From Trueperaceae bacterium (GTDB lineage Bacteria; Deinococcota; Deinococci; Deinococcales; Trueperaceae), in assembly GCA_023954415.1 (NCBI GenBank), contig JAMLIB010000011.1, positions 1 to 64,000 on the forward strand: a DNA stretch of 64,000 nt. Direction: 5' to 3'. A program made the translations under genes and the position numbers. Positions 51,957 to 60,966 of the stretch are shown piece after piece. The first letter of the stretch is position 1; each line of letters begins with the position of its first letter. The notes beneath the pieces were generated by a model. The model was not told where the DNA came from. It did not search any database and saw nothing but the letters and a program-made list of their open reading frames with translations.

Positions 51957-52083
51957 CCAGAGCTGCGGGTGGGGCTCAGCCCACCAGCGTGCCGGATCGC
52001 CCGGGCCCGCGGGTCGTCCTCGTCCCCTCGGCTCCGGCGCTGGCTGCCTGATCCCCTTGGCTCACCGGCTACGAGCGTAAGGC

Positions 52084-52644
52084 TTACCGCACGCTCCCCC
52101 AGAGCCCCGCTAAGTACATCTCCTGGGTGACGATCCCCCGCACCTCGGAGCCGGCCACGATCACGGCCAACTGCTCGTGGGCGAGGACGCGGCGCAGGTC
52201 CGTGACGACCATGTCCTCCTCGACCTTGACGAGCTCCTCCCACGAGGTGATGCGGTCGTGGTGCAGGCCCGTTATGCCGATGGGGACACCGCCTTCCTGC
52301 ACGATGACGATCCGGTTCTCGAGCATGGAGCTCGGCACCTGCGCCGCGTCGACGACGGGCACCTTGGCAGCCGAGCGCCCGGTGGTCGGTGGGACGCTGA
52401 GGCCGAAGCTCAGGAGCGTTGGGCTGGGCAGACGCAGCGCGCTGCGCACGTAGATGAGCGCACCGGAGTACGTGAGGACGAAGACGACGCCCTCGACGAG
52501 GCCGGCGAGGTTGAAGTCGGAGTAGCCGAGGCGCCCCGCGCGCCCCAAGGCCCAATGCACGAGGAGGGCGAGCAGCAGCGCGAACGCGACTGCCGAGGAC
52601 GCGCCGAGGAGGGCGGCGATGCGGAGCTGGGCTGGTCGTCTCAA
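52084..52644 (-). CDS. two-helix membrane protein with CBS-like domain
   Basis: 186 residues. Two N-terminal helices (LLGASSAVAFALLLALLVHWAL and LVEGVVFVLTYSGALIYV), then a cytoplasmic segment with strands PSSMLENRIVIVQEGGVPIGITGL and LRRVLAHEQLAVIVAGSEVRGIVTQEMYL, resembling a CBS pair in which each half is short. TTG start, with GGGAG upstream, 16 bases after the nucleotidyltransferase stop, so the two are cotranscribed. CBS domains usually bind adenosine nucleotides; no ligand can be named. Confidence 0.65.
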   Translation of the reverse strand: MRRPAQLRIAALLGASSAVAFALLLALLVHWALGRAGRLGYSDFNLAGLVEGVVFVLTYSGALIYVRSALRLPSPTLLSFGLSVPPTTGRSAAKVPVVDAAQVPSSMLENRIVIVQEGGVPIGITGLHHDRITSWEELVKVEEDMVVTDLRRVLAHEQLAVIVAGSEVRGIVTQEMYLAGLWGSVR

Positions 52645-52660
52645 GGGTCTCTCCCGATGG

Positions 52661-53485
52661 CTAGGTCCGCCGGGCCAGGTCTACCGGCGCGGTGAGGTGA
52701 GGCAGGTCCGCGGCAAGGGTGCCTGGCAGGTGTTCCAGGCGGTCGACGTCGGCGGCCAGGCAGGCGTCGTGGCTGATCAGGGCGCGCGCGGGGGCGCCGA
52801 GCAGGTCGCTGACGCGGCGCTCGAGCTGCGGTACCGACGCGCGCCCGAGTAGGAGCCTGAGGAGCGTGCCGAGGCCGACGAGGCGCGCGAGGGCCAGGGG
52901 GTTCTTGCGGTTGCGGTACGCCCGCTCCATGAGCGGCAGGAGGGCCGGTACGGCGTCGGCACGGAGCAGCGCCAGGTTGCCGCCGGTGAAACGCCCGTCG
53001 GCCAGGGCCGCGTAGGTGCGGTCCTGCTGCGGGAACTGCGCGCGCGCGTCCGCCTCGGTGACGACCGGGTACACGAGGCGCGCGGGCGCGCCGTCTCGAT
53101 CCACGAGGGCCTTGGCGCCGGCCACGAACCGCTCGATGGCGGCCCCGGTGAGCCAGGGGACGTCCGCCGTGACGACGAGCAGCCACCGCGGGTCGCCCGG
53201 TTGGGCGAGCGCGGCCCCGGCGCCGAGCGCCAGCGAGTCGACGAGCCGCTCGCCCGCCGGCACCCGCACGTCGTAGAGACCGGAGAAGCTCCCCGCCGGG
53301 TCGCCGACGTACACCGTCCTGCCTACGCAGGCGGCCGCGCGCAACGCCGCGAGGACGTACTCGCCCAGCGGCACGCCACCCAAGGGCACGTGCGCCTTGG
53401 ACTCCACCCCGACGGCGCGCGCCAGGCGGTCGCGGTGCCCACCGCCGGCGAGGACGACGGCGACGAGCGTGTTCGCGTCACGCAT
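52661..53485 (-). CDS. MobA-like nucleotidyltransferase family protein
   Basis: 274-residue protein of the NTP transferase (GT-A) fold: VVLAGGGHRDRLARAVGVESKAHVPLGGVPLGEYVL at the N terminus (nucleotide-binding AGG and the K in SKA), then LLVVTADVPWLTGAAIERFV with the metal-binding D and TGGNLALLRADA. The C-terminal helical region is unlike MobA proper. Such enzymes join a nucleotide to a cofactor or sugar; the substrate is not evident. TACAAT 8 bases before ATG 53485. Operon with the CBS-like membrane protein. Confidence 0.8.
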   Translation of the reverse strand: MRDANTLVAVVLAGGGHRDRLARAVGVESKAHVPLGGVPLGEYVLAALRAAACVGRTVYVGDPAGSFSGLYDVRVPAGERLVDSLALGAGAALAQPGDPRWLLVVTADVPWLTGAAIERFVAGAKALVDRDGAPARLVYPVVTEADARAQFPQQDRTYAALADGRFTGGNLALLRADAVPALLPLMERAYRNRKNPLALARLVGLGTLLRLLLGRASVPQLERRVSDLLGAPARALISHDACLAADVDRLEHLPGTLAADLPHLTAPVDLARRT

Positions 53486-53493
53486 ATACGCGG

Positions 53494-53499
53494 ATTGTA
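53494..53499 (-). promoter_or_regulatory. -10 box of nucleotidyltransferase operon
   Basis: TACAAT on the minus strand, 8 bases before ATG 53485; leader of about two bases at most. Confidence 0.5.
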
Positions 53500-53594
53500 A
53501 CGCGACCGTACCCGCGCGGCCCGCCAGGCGCACCGGCTCATCCGGGCGCCGACCAGCGTGCTCCCGTGCCGTCTGGCGAAGGCGCGCGAGCCAT

Positions 53595-53639
53595 GAGAAC
53601 GCCCCGCCGCGTCGTGCCGCGGCGGGGCTGTCGGTTCTC
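53595..53639. terminator. strong hairpin downstream of PEGA protein gene
   Basis: GCCCCGCCGC (53601-53610) pairs with GCGGCGGGGC (53619-53628); flanking GAGAAC (53595-53600) and GTTCTC (53634-53639) extend the fold around an asymmetric bulge. Lies 17 bases after the stop of the minus-strand gene. Confidence 0.7.
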
Positions 53640-53655
53640 CTTGGGGGCTTGGCGC

Positions 53656-54885
53656 CTAGAAGCGCGACTGGCGGACGTTCAACTCGGTGTCGCGGCCGGC
53701 GCTGACGTCGAAGGTCGTCACGTAGGTCGCGTAGCCGGGCGCGATCAGGACGAGCTCGTGCCTGCCGGGGGCCACGTCGTTGATCTGCAGGCGGCCCGAG
53801 CCGTTGGGCAGGGTGCCGACCTGGCGGCCGTCGATGAACACGAGGGCGCCGCCGATGTTGCCGCGCACGACCACGGACGAGGTTAGCGCCGCTAGGCGGC
53901 CGTCGACAGTGCGGTCCTCGCCGCGGCGGACCGTGAACTGCACGCTCGTGGACTGGTAGCCATCGCGCTCGAAACGGGCCGTGTACGTGCCGGGCTCGAA
54001 GCGGAGCTGGCCGGTCGGAGTGGTGCCGACGTAGCGGCCGTCGACGTAGACGTCGGCGCCGCTTGGCGAGCTCGTGAACGAGATCGTGCCGGAGCGCTGG
54101 ACCTGCTGGAGCTGGGCATTCACCGTCTTGGTCTCGCCGCCACGCAGGTTGAAGGACTCGGTGTACGGCTCGTAGCCGTCGGACTCGACGCGCACGTTGT
54201 GGCTGCCGGCGCGGGCACCGAAACGCATGGGTGTGTAGCCGACGAACTCGCCGTCGACGTATACGGAGGCCCTGCTAGGGCTGGAGCGGAGCTCGATGGT
54301 GCCGTACTCGGCCTGCGCCGGGCGGTCGCCGACGTAGTACAGGGCCGTGTCCGTCACCCAGTCCTGCTGGGGGATCGGCCTGACGACGATGGCGAAGCTC
54401 TGGGCGAAGCCCTGCTCGCCGATGATGCTCTGGGCGAAGATGTCGCTCTCGCGCTGGAAGCGGGCGAGGGTCGACGTGTCGAGCTGCGTCTTGCTGGCCA
54501 CGGCGATGACCTTCGACAGCCCGCGGGGGGCGGCGATGTTGAAGACGTAACGGGCGTTGCCCGGGGGCAGGGTCTTGGTCTCGCCCGCCGCCAGGTAGTT
54601 GTTGTCGTCGTAGCGGTTCGGGAAGATCTGGGTCACGTCGCCGTTCGGGCGGACGTCGAAGATGTAGACCCAGGCGGCCTGGTCCACGCGCGCGCTGATC
54701 CTGACTTCCTCCCCGATCTGGTAGACGGGGCTGGCGTCGCCCGAGGTGTCGCGGTCCAGCCAGACCTGGACACCGAAGCTGGGAAGCGGGTTGACGACGA
54801 TGGCTTGCGGGCTCACGACGATGCCTTGGGCGAGCACGATCGGTGCGAGGATGAGCAGCAGGATGGCTCCGAAGAGTCTCTTCAT
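53656..54885 (-). CDS. exported DUF4384 and triple-PEGA domain protein
   Basis: 409 residues. Signal peptide MKRLFGAILLLILAPIVLAQG, then a DUF4384-type domain (YQIGEEVRISARVDQAAWVYIFDVRPNGDVTQIFP) to about residue 170, then three PEGA repeats at about 205-265, 270-335 and 338-405 (SSPSRASVYVDGEFVGYTP, SSPSGADVYVDGRYVGTTP and RGNIGGALVFIDGRQVGTLP). PEGA domains are beta modules of surface and S-layer-linked proteins. The protein is likely a structural or binding component of the envelope. Followed by a strong terminator. Confidence 0.9.
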   Translation of the reverse strand: MKRLFGAILLLILAPIVLAQGIVVSPQAIVVNPLPSFGVQVWLDRDTSGDASPVYQIGEEVRISARVDQAAWVYIFDVRPNGDVTQIFPNRYDDNNYLAAGETKTLPPGNARYVFNIAAPRGLSKVIAVASKTQLDTSTLARFQRESDIFAQSIIGEQGFAQSFAIVVRPIPQQDWVTDTALYYVGDRPAQAEYGTIELRSSPSRASVYVDGEFVGYTPMRFGARAGSHNVRVESDGYEPYTESFNLRGGETKTVNAQLQQVQRSGTISFTSSPSGADVYVDGRYVGTTPTGQLRFEPGTYTARFERDGYQSTSVQFTVRRGEDRTVDGRLAALTSSVVVRGNIGGALVFIDGRQVGTLPNGSGRLQINDVAPGRHELVLIAPGYATYVTTFDVSAGRDTELNVRQSRF

Positions 54886-54983
54886 GACCTGCCCCCTTTC
54901 AGGCGAAAGAGTAGCACCGGGGTCATCGGCGGCATGATGGGCAGCTTAAAGCGGCCTTCATGGAGCGCCGGGTGTGAGACGGA

Positions 54984-54989
54984 TAACAT
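54984..54989 (+). promoter_or_regulatory. -10 box of LolA-like gene, leaderless
   Basis: TAACAT ends 6 bases before ATG 54996. Confidence 0.5.
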
Positions 54990-54995
54990 TCAGCC

Positions 54996-55742
54996 ATGCC
55001 CAAGCAGACGAGCCCCCACCTCGCGCCACGTACCAGACGCAGCTTCTCCGCCGTCCTCGGCGCCATGACCCTATGTGCCGCCCTGATCGCGCCGTCCGCC
55101 GCCGCGCAGGCGTTGGATGTCGACACCGTGCTCGACAACGTCACGACCGCGGCGCGCGACCTGCGGGACGCCTCCTTCCTGTTGGAAGGCAAGCTCGTCG
55201 ACACGGACGGCACGATCATCGCGCTCGAGATCGAGATCCAGGTGGTGCCGCCGGCCGGTCTCGCGAGCGCTTACATCATCCAGCCGGACGCGCTCGCGGA
55301 CAACGAGATCGTCCTCGACGGTCCGGCCGTGTACAACTACACGTTCCTGACGAACCAGGTGATGGTGTTCGACGCCGACGACCCCGACGCTCTCGGCGGC
55401 CTCCTACCGAAGGGCGAGGACGGCGCCAGCGCGGAGATCTCCTTCGACCTCGGCGCCATCTTCGCCGGCTACGTGGCGACCATCGCGGACGTCGAGCAGG
55501 GCGCCGACGGCGACGTCTACGTGATCGAGTTCAAGAACAAGGACCCCGAGGCGCTGATCCTAGACGTGATCGCCCGCGTCTTCTCGTCGGACTGGCTCCC
55601 GCGCCAGCTCGTCTTCATGGAGGCTGACGGCCGCGTCATGGCCGAGCTGAACGCGAACGACCTCGTGATCGACCAGGGGCTCGACCCGGAAGAGGTGCGG
55701 CGCCTGCCCGACGACGCCGAGGTCATCGACAACCGGCGCTGA
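54996..55742 (+). CDS. exported LolA-like protein
   Basis: 248 residues. Signal peptide ending around SAAAQA, then a single beta-rich domain: DTVLDNVTTAARDLRDASFLLEGKLVDTDG, YIIQPDALADNEIVLDGPAVYNYTFLTNQVMVFD, and WLPRQLVFMEADGRVMAELN. The layout resembles LolA/LolB-type lipoprotein carriers and related outer-membrane lipoprotein-sorting proteins, consistent with an organism that has an outer membrane. Sequence likeness is moderate. Leaderless; convergent with fumC. Confidence 0.75.
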   Translation: MPKQTSPHLAPRTRRSFSAVLGAMTLCAALIAPSAAAQALDVDTVLDNVTTAARDLRDASFLLEGKLVDTDGTIIALEIEIQVVPPAGLASAYIIQPDALADNEIVLDGPAVYNYTFLTNQVMVFDADDPDALGGLLPKGEDGASAEISFDLGAIFAGYVATIADVEQGADGDVYVIEFKNKDPEALILDVIARVFSSDWLPRQLVFMEADGRVMAELNANDLVIDQGLDPEEVRRLPDDAEVIDNRR

Positions 55743-55784
55743 GACCGCGGCGACTGACGGGCCCAGCGGCTAGGGCGAAGCCCC

Positions 55785-57167
55785 TCAGCCGACCATCTTC
55801 TCCGGCACGACGGTCTCGTCGAACTCGGCCGCCGTGAGGTAGCCGAGGGCGACGGCGGCCTCCTTGAGAGTCGAGCCGTCGCGGTGCGCCTTCTGCGCGA
55901 TCTCGGCGGCCTTGTAGTAGCCGATGCGCGTGTTGAGGGCCGTGACGAGCATCAGCGAGTTGTCGAGGTGCATGCGGATGCGCCGCTCGTCGGCCTCGAT
56001 GCCGTCCACGCAGTGGACGCGGAAGCTGTTGCAGGCGTCCGCCAGCAGGTTCGCCGACATGAGCAGGTTGTAGATCATCACCGGCTTGAAGACGTTCAGC
56101 TGGAAGTGGCCGTGCGTGCCGGCCACGCTGACGGCGGCGTCGTTGCCGATCACCTGGGCGCAGACCATCGTCATGGCCTCGGCCTGGGTCGGGTTCACCT
56201 TGCCCGGCATGATGCTCGAGCCGGGCTCGTTCTCCGGCAGGCGCAGCTCGCCGATCCCGCAGCGCGGCCCCGAGCCGAGGAGGCGCACGTTGTTCGCGAT
56301 GGCGAAGAGGGCGACGGCCGTGCGCTTGAGGGCGCCGGAGGCCTCGACGACGGCGTCGTGCGCCGAGAGCGCCTCGAACTTGTCGTCCGCCGTCCTGAAG
56401 GGCAGCCCGGTCAGCTCGGCGATCCGTTCGGCCACCTTCACGGCGAAGCCCGGAGGGGTGTTGAGCCCAGTGCCGACGGCCGTGCCGCCGAGGGCGAGCT
56501 CGGCCAGGTGCTCCTGCGCGTTCTCGACGGCCTCGATGCTCTTGCGTACCTGTGTGGCGTAGCCGCCGAACTCCTGGCCGAGGGTTAGCGGGGTCGCGTC
56601 CATGAGGTGCGTGCGGCCGATCTTGACGAGGTGGGCGAACTCGCGCGCCTTCGCCTCGAGCGCCGCCTGCAGCGCGCGCAGCTCCGGCAGGGTGCGCTCG
56701 GCGATGACGCTGTAGCCCGCGATGTGCATGGCGGTCGGGAACGTGTCGTTGCTCGACTGGCTCTTGTTGACGTCGTCGTTCGGGTTGAGGGGCTTCTTGC
56801 TCCCGCGCGCCTCGCCCATCAGCTCGCTGGCCCGGTTGGCGACGACCTCGTTGACGTTCATGTTCGACTGCGTGCCGGAGCCCGTCTGCCACACGACGAG
56901 GGGGAACTCGTCGTCGAGCTTGCCCGCGCCGATCTCGTCGCATACGCGCGCGATCAGGTCCGCCTTGGCGGCCGGGAAGTCGGTCAGCTCCGCGTTCGTC
57001 TGGGCGGCCGCCTTCTTGAGGACGGCGAAGGCCCGGATGAGCTCGAGCGGCATGCGCTGGCCGCCGATCTTGAAGTTCTCTAGCGACCGCTGCGTCTGCG
57101 CGCCCCAGTAGCGCTCCTCCGGCACCTTGACCTCGCCAAGCGTGTCCTTCTCGATGCGATGTCCCAT
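55785..57167 (-). CDS. fumC: fumarate hydratase class II
   Basis: 460-residue tricarboxylic-acid-cycle enzyme (fumarate to malate). [55 protein letters not shown], and the superfamily signature [16 protein letters not shown]. The start is ATG 57167, with GGAGG 9 bases upstream; an in-frame extension of 35 residues is low-complexity and not family-like. A TAGCAT box at 57278 gives a leader of about 100 bases. Confidence 0.96.
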   Translation of the reverse strand: MGHRIEKDTLGEVKVPEERYWGAQTQRSLENFKIGGQRMPLELIRAFAVLKKAAAQTNAELTDFPAAKADLIARVCDEIGAGKLDDEFPLVVWQTGSGTQSNMNVNEVVANRASELMGEARGSKKPLNPNDDVNKSQSSNDTFPTAMHIAGYSVIAERTLPELRALQAALEAKAREFAHLVKIGRTHLMDATPLTLGQEFGGYATQVRKSIEAVENAQEHLAELALGGTAVGTGLNTPPGFAVKVAERIAELTGLPFRTADDKFEALSAHDAVVEASGALKRTAVALFAIANNVRLLGSGPRCGIGELRLPENEPGSSIMPGKVNPTQAEAMTMVCAQVIGNDAAVSVAGTHGHFQLNVFKPVMIYNLLMSANLLADACNSFRVHCVDGIEADERRIRMHLDNSLMLVTALNTRIGYYKAAEIAQKAHRDGSTLKEAAVALGYLTAAEFDETVVPEKMVG

Positions 57168-57272
57168 GTCCTGCTGCCTCCGTGGTCTGCTCGCTCGGCC
57201 GTTCGCCTGGGGCGGAGAGCCTGGCGCTGCGCGTGGTGTGCGAGGGCGCGGCTGGCTTGCGCCGCTGGTCAC

Positions 57273-57278
57273 ATGCTA
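57273..57278 (-). promoter_or_regulatory. possible fumC -10 box
   Basis: TAGCAT on the minus strand about 105 bases before the ATG. Confidence 0.35.
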
Positions 57279-57305
57279 CCCAGCGCAAGGCGCGCGCGGG
57301 AGGCT

Positions 57306-58286
57306 CTAGGGGCGCAAGGCGAAGCGCAGGGCTGCGGCCACGCCGTTACGCCAGTTCGTCCAGTTGTGACCGGCGTGCCGCTCCACGTAAGCCGTCTCGA
57401 CGGCGCGCGCGCCGAGCGCGGTGGCGATCCGCCTGTTCACGTCCGTCAGCCACTCGATGGTGCCGACCTCCTGGTACCACCTGTCCGGTAGGCCGACGGC
57501 CGGGTCGGTCAGGCGCTCGAGGAGCCAGGAGTCGCGCGTGGCGTAGAACTCCAGCGTCTCGGGGGTGCCGAGGAAGGCGCCGGAGAGCGTCACCACCGTG
57601 TCGGCGCCGCCGGGGCGCGCCATGGCGGCGTTGGCGGACACGAGCCCGCCGAGGCTCACGCCGAGCCAGACCCGCTCGCCGCTGCTCGGGTTCTCACCCT
57701 CGAGCTTCGGAACGAGCTCCTCCTGGAGGAAGTCCAGGTACGCGCGCGAGAAGCCGTACTCCACGCGTCTGTCGACGGGCTCGACGAACGCGAAACGGGC
57801 GGCCCGCGCCTGGCCGCGCGCGGCCAGGGCCTCGGCGGCGAGGTGCACGCCGGCGAGTCGCTGGAAGGCGACGCCGTCCTGAACGACCACGAGGGGCAAC
57901 TCCGCGCGCTCGCCGCCCAGCGGAGTGTAGACGCTCACGCGCCGCACCTGACCGTCCAAGGCAGCGCTGACGACGCGCAGCCGCTCGAGCCGCCCGCGCT
58001 CCAACGAGCGGTCCGGCGTCGCGAACGGATCGGGCGCGTACTCGGGGCCCTTGAGGGCGCTGGCGTCCGGGAACCACGGGTTGTCTGCGCGCACGGGGTT
58101 GGCGGGGTCGGGGCGCAGCTTGCCCTGGGCGTCGACGAAGCCGTACTCGAAGTAGGCGTCGTCCGGGAACTCGAACTCGACGTGGGACGTGGCGACCGGG
58201 TCGAGCGGCTCGGGGGCACGCAGCATGTCGGTGTCGTCTGACACGAGCTGGCACGCCCACTCTGGGACTCTGACGGAGACTCGCAC
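57306..58286 (-). CDS. putative esterase (Fes/esterase-D-like)
   Basis: 326 residues. N-terminal beta-sandwich region with FPDDAYFEYGFVDAQGKLRPDPANP, as in enterochelin-esterase-type and glycoside-binding proteins, then an alpha/beta hydrolase domain: PLVVVQDGVAF, nucleophile serine in WLGVSLGGLVSANAAM, and the histidine in ERHAGHNWTNW. No signal peptide. GTG start with TAGACT 8 bases upstream. Substrate unknown: siderophore esterase or short-chain esterase are options. Confidence 0.8.
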   Translation of the reverse strand: MRVSVRVPEWACQLVSDDTDMLRAPEPLDPVATSHVEFEFPDDAYFEYGFVDAQGKLRPDPANPVRADNPWFPDASALKGPEYAPDPFATPDRSLERGRLERLRVVSAALDGQVRRVSVYTPLGGERAELPLVVVQDGVAFQRLAGVHLAAEALAARGQARAARFAFVEPVDRRVEYGFSRAYLDFLQEELVPKLEGENPSSGERVWLGVSLGGLVSANAAMARPGGADTVVTLSGAFLGTPETLEFYATRDSWLLERLTDPAVGLPDRWYQEVGTIEWLTDVNRRIATALGARAVETAYVERHAGHNWTNWRNGVAAALRFALRP

Positions 58287-58294
58287 GCCTCACG

Positions 58295-58300
58295 AGTCTA
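58295..58300 (-). promoter_or_regulatory. -10 box of esterase gene
   Basis: TAGACT on the minus strand, 8 bases before GTG 58286. Confidence 0.45.
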
Positions 58301-58349
58301 GCCCTGCCGCCTCGACCCCGGCGTCGGCCGACAGGACCGGCGCAAGCGG

Positions 58350-58355
58350 TAGACT
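58350..58355 (+). promoter_or_regulatory. -10 box of aminotransferase gene, leaderless
   Basis: TAGACT ends 7 bases before ATG 58363. Together with the minus-strand box at 58300 it forms a compact divergent promoter pair. Confidence 0.55.
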
Positions 58356-58362
58356 CGCCGGC

Positions 58363-59529
58363 ATGGAGCGCCATCGCTATGACGACATCTCCCTCGACTC
58401 GCTCAGGGCCCGCCCCGGCGCCAAGTGGCACGCCTTCCCCGCCGACGTGCTCCCCCTCTGGGTGGCCGAGATGGACTTCCCTCTCGCGGAACCCATCAAG
58501 GACGCCGTCCGGGCGAGCCTAGCCGCAGACGACCTCGGCTATCCCGACCGTTACGGGCCGCCCGGGCTGCGTGAGGCCGTCGTGGAGCGCCTCGGCTCGC
58601 GCTACGGCCTCGTCGTCCCGCCGGAGCAGGTGGAGATGCTGTCTTCCACCAGCGCCGGGTTCGGTCTCGCGGCGCTGGCCCTGGCGGGGCCGGGTGACGA
58701 GGTCCTGCTCCTCACGCCCCTCTACCCCCCGTTCAAGCACGCCATCGAGACCGTCGGGCGCGTGCCCGTCGAGGTGGAGATGGTGCGGGGCGATGACGGT
58801 TACGCGATCGACTTCGCGGCGCTCGAGGCGGCCGTCACCCCCGCCACGCGCATCATGATGCTCTGCAGCCCGCACAACCCTGTCGGCAAGGTGTTCACGC
58901 GCGCCGAGCTCACGCAGCTGGCCGACTTCGCGGAGCGGCACAACCTCTGGGTCGTGTCCGACGAGCTGCACGCGGACCTCCTCTTCGACGGGGAGCACGT
59001 AGCCTTCGCCACCGTGTCGGACTCCGCCGCCCAGCGCACGCTCACCCTCTACGGCCCCACCAAGGCGTTCAACATCCCCGGCCTGCGCATCTCCTTCGCC
59101 GTCTCCGCCAACGCCTCCCTCCTGAAGCGGGTGAAGGCGGCGGGCTCCGGGCTCGCCCCGAGCCCCAACAGCCTAGGCATGGCCGCTACGCTCGCCGCCT
59201 ACCGCGACGGCGGCCCGTGGTTGGCCGACACCGTTTCGTACCTCAAGGGCAACCGCGACCACGTTGTCGGCTTCGTGCGTGAGCGCCTCCCGAACGTCCG
59301 GATGCACACGCCGGCGGCCACGTACCTGGCCTGGTTGGACATGCGGGCGACGGCCTTCAGCGAGGAGCCCGGCAAGGCCTTGGCCGAACGGGCCAAGGTG
59401 GGCCTCAACGAGGGCAGCAGCTTCGGTAAGGGCGGCGCGGGCTTCGTGCGCCTGAACTTCGCCACGTCGCGCGCCATCCTGAACGAGGCGCTGGAGCGCA
59501 TGGCGTCCGTCCTCGCCCCGCGCGACTGA
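58363..59529 (+). CDS. PatB/MalY-type PLP-dependent aminotransferase or C-S lyase
   Basis: 388-residue fold-type I PLP enzyme. WHAFPADVLPLWVAEMDFPLAEPI is the marked N-terminal motif of the MalY/PatB group; CSPHNPVGKVFT, VVSDELHADLLF, and the PLP lysine in LYGPTKAFNIPGL follow, then RLNFA near the end. These enzymes cleave cystathionine or other cysteine-S-conjugates, or act as aminotransferases. PLP-dependent, while pdxS is in the same window but 48 kb away. A 30-base palindrome follows. Confidence 0.9.
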   Translation: MERHRYDDISLDSLRARPGAKWHAFPADVLPLWVAEMDFPLAEPIKDAVRASLAADDLGYPDRYGPPGLREAVVERLGSRYGLVVPPEQVEMLSSTSAGFGLAALALAGPGDEVLLLTPLYPPFKHAIETVGRVPVEVEMVRGDDGYAIDFAALEAAVTPATRIMMLCSPHNPVGKVFTRAELTQLADFAERHNLWVVSDELHADLLFDGEHVAFATVSDSAAQRTLTLYGPTKAFNIPGLRISFAVSANASLLKRVKAAGSGLAPSPNSLGMAATLAAYRDGGPWLADTVSYLKGNRDHVVGFVRERLPNVRMHTPAATYLAWLDMRATAFSEEPGKALAERAKVGLNEGSSFGKGGAGFVRLNFATSRAILNEALERMASVLAPRD

Positions 59530-59582
59530 GCGCGACCGAGCGCTACGGACCCGCTCCGTCACCCCGTCCGCCGCCGCACCGC

Positions 59583-59612
59583 GCGACCGCCGGACCGCGG
59601 TCCGGCGGTCGC
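59583..59612. terminator. perfect 30-base palindrome, probable terminator
   Basis: GCGACCGCCGGACCG (59583-59597) is followed directly by its reverse complement (59598-59612). It forms a long GC stem with only the minimal loop. It lies 54 bases after the aminotransferase stop. Confidence 0.6.
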
Positions 59613-59696
59613 TGCGCTCGAGCCGAGGAGGGCCTGTGAACCGGCGAGGGGTCGCGTCCGCTTCGTGTCTTGCATGTCTCGTGACCGGGTAACACC

Positions 59697-60875
59697 TTGA
59701 GCACCGCCGAGCTCAAGACGCTCCGCCTGGCGCCAGGCCTCGAGGCCGCCGTCAGGTCGGGTCACCCGTGGGTGTACCGGAACCACGTGCCGCCCAACGC
59801 GCTGCGTGGCGGTGAGTGGGTGCGTGTCGAGGCCGGACGCGGCGCGGCGTACGGGGTGTACGACGGGGAGGGCGCCATCGCCGTGCGGTTGTACGGCGCC
59901 ACGCGTCCCGCCCGGGGGTGGCTCGGGGCGCGGGTGGCGACGGCCCTGGAGCTGCGCGAGCACCTGCCGGGCACCGGGACGGACGCCTACCGCCTCATCT
60001 ACGGCGAAGGCGACTTCCTGCCCGGCATCGTCTGCGACCGGTACGGGCGCTACGCGATCATGAAGCGCTACTCGGCCTCCCTCGACGGGCTGCTGCCCGA
60101 GGTCGCCAAGGAGGTGGGCACACGCCTCAAGCTCAAGGGCGTGGCGCTGCGCTCCGAGGTGGACGACGAGGCGGACGGGCCGCAGAGCCACGGCCTCACG
60201 GCGCTCTGGGGCGAGCTCCCGCCGCCGGAGCTGACAGTCACCGAGAACGGGCTGCGCTTCAAGATGGACCCGTGGCGGGGTCAGAAGACGGGGATGTTCC
60301 TCGACCAGCGCGACAACCGCCAGCTCGTCAGGGGCTTGGCCGCCGGGAAGTCCGTGCTCAACCTCTTCGCCTACCACGGCGGCTTCAGCGTCTACGCGTT
60401 GGCAGGCGGGGCTACGTCCGTCGTCAGCGTCGACGTGTCGCGGTCCGCCCTCGAGGCCGCCGAGGATAACGTGCGCCTCAACGGCACGGCCGGCGAGCAC
60501 AGCGCCATGGTGGCGGACATCTTCGCGTCGCTGCCCGTCTGGGCCGAGGCCGGCCCGACGCACGACATCGTCGTCCTCGACCCGCCCTCCCTCGCCAACG
60601 CGAGCTCGCAGCGCCGCCGCGCCCAGCGCGCCTACCTGAAGCTCAACCGCGACGCCTTCCGCCTCGTCAGGCCGGGCGGCTTCCTCCTCACGGCGTCGTG
60701 CACCGCCCAGGTCGCGCCCGACGCCTTCAAGGAGGTCGTCGCGGAGGCGGCACGCGCCGCCGGCGTGCGCGCCCAGGTCGTCGCCGAGAACGGCCACGCG
60801 CAAGACCATCCGGTGCCCCTGGCGTTCCCGGAAGGGCGCTACCTGAAGTGCCTGATGATCAGGGTGCTCGCCTGA
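59697..60875 (+). CDS. RlmI-like class I SAM-dependent rRNA methyltransferase
   Basis: 392 residues: N-terminal PUA domain (LAPGLEAAVRSGHPWVYRNHV), EEHD-like middle domain (YRLIYGEGDFLPGIVCDRYG) and a Rossmann methyltransferase: LNLFAYHGGFSVYALAGGATSVVSVDVS binds SAM, VVLDPPSLA is the catalytic loop, and SCTAQV carries the cysteine of m5C RNA methyltransferases of the RlmI type. Start at TTG 59697, supported by the domain beginning; no clean -10 or Shine-Dalgarno. Expected to methylate a cytosine of 23S rRNA. Confidence 0.9.
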   Translation: MSTAELKTLRLAPGLEAAVRSGHPWVYRNHVPPNALRGGEWVRVEAGRGAAYGVYDGEGAIAVRLYGATRPARGWLGARVATALELREHLPGTGTDAYRLIYGEGDFLPGIVCDRYGRYAIMKRYSASLDGLLPEVAKEVGTRLKLKGVALRSEVDDEADGPQSHGLTALWGELPPPELTVTENGLRFKMDPWRGQKTGMFLDQRDNRQLVRGLAAGKSVLNLFAYHGGFSVYALAGGATSVVSVDVSRSALEAAEDNVRLNGTAGEHSAMVADIFASLPVWAEAGPTHDIVVLDPPSLANASSQRRRAQRAYLKLNRDAFRLVRPGGFLLTASCTAQVAPDAFKEVVAEAARAAGVRAQVVAENGHAQDHPVPLAFPEGRYLKCLMIRVLA

Positions 60876-60926
60876 GGGCGGGTTCGCTCGCTTTCCAGAG
60901 CGCTCTCGCCGCCCGTTGGCACGCCC

Positions 60927-60958
60927 GCCGCCGCTAGGCGCCCTCGCCTAGCGGCGGC
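60927..60958. terminator. bidirectional terminator, 14-base perfect stem
   Basis: GCCGCCGCTAGGCG (60927-60940), loop CCCT, CGCCTAGCGGCGGC (60945-60958). It lies between the convergent methyltransferase and lipase genes and can serve both. Confidence 0.75.
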
Positions 60959-60966
60959 GCCGCGAC

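Noticed and set aside
51968..51985. GGTGGG/CCCACC hairpin after tsaD
   Set aside because: Short stem without T-run; plausible terminator but no stronger than chance in this GC content.
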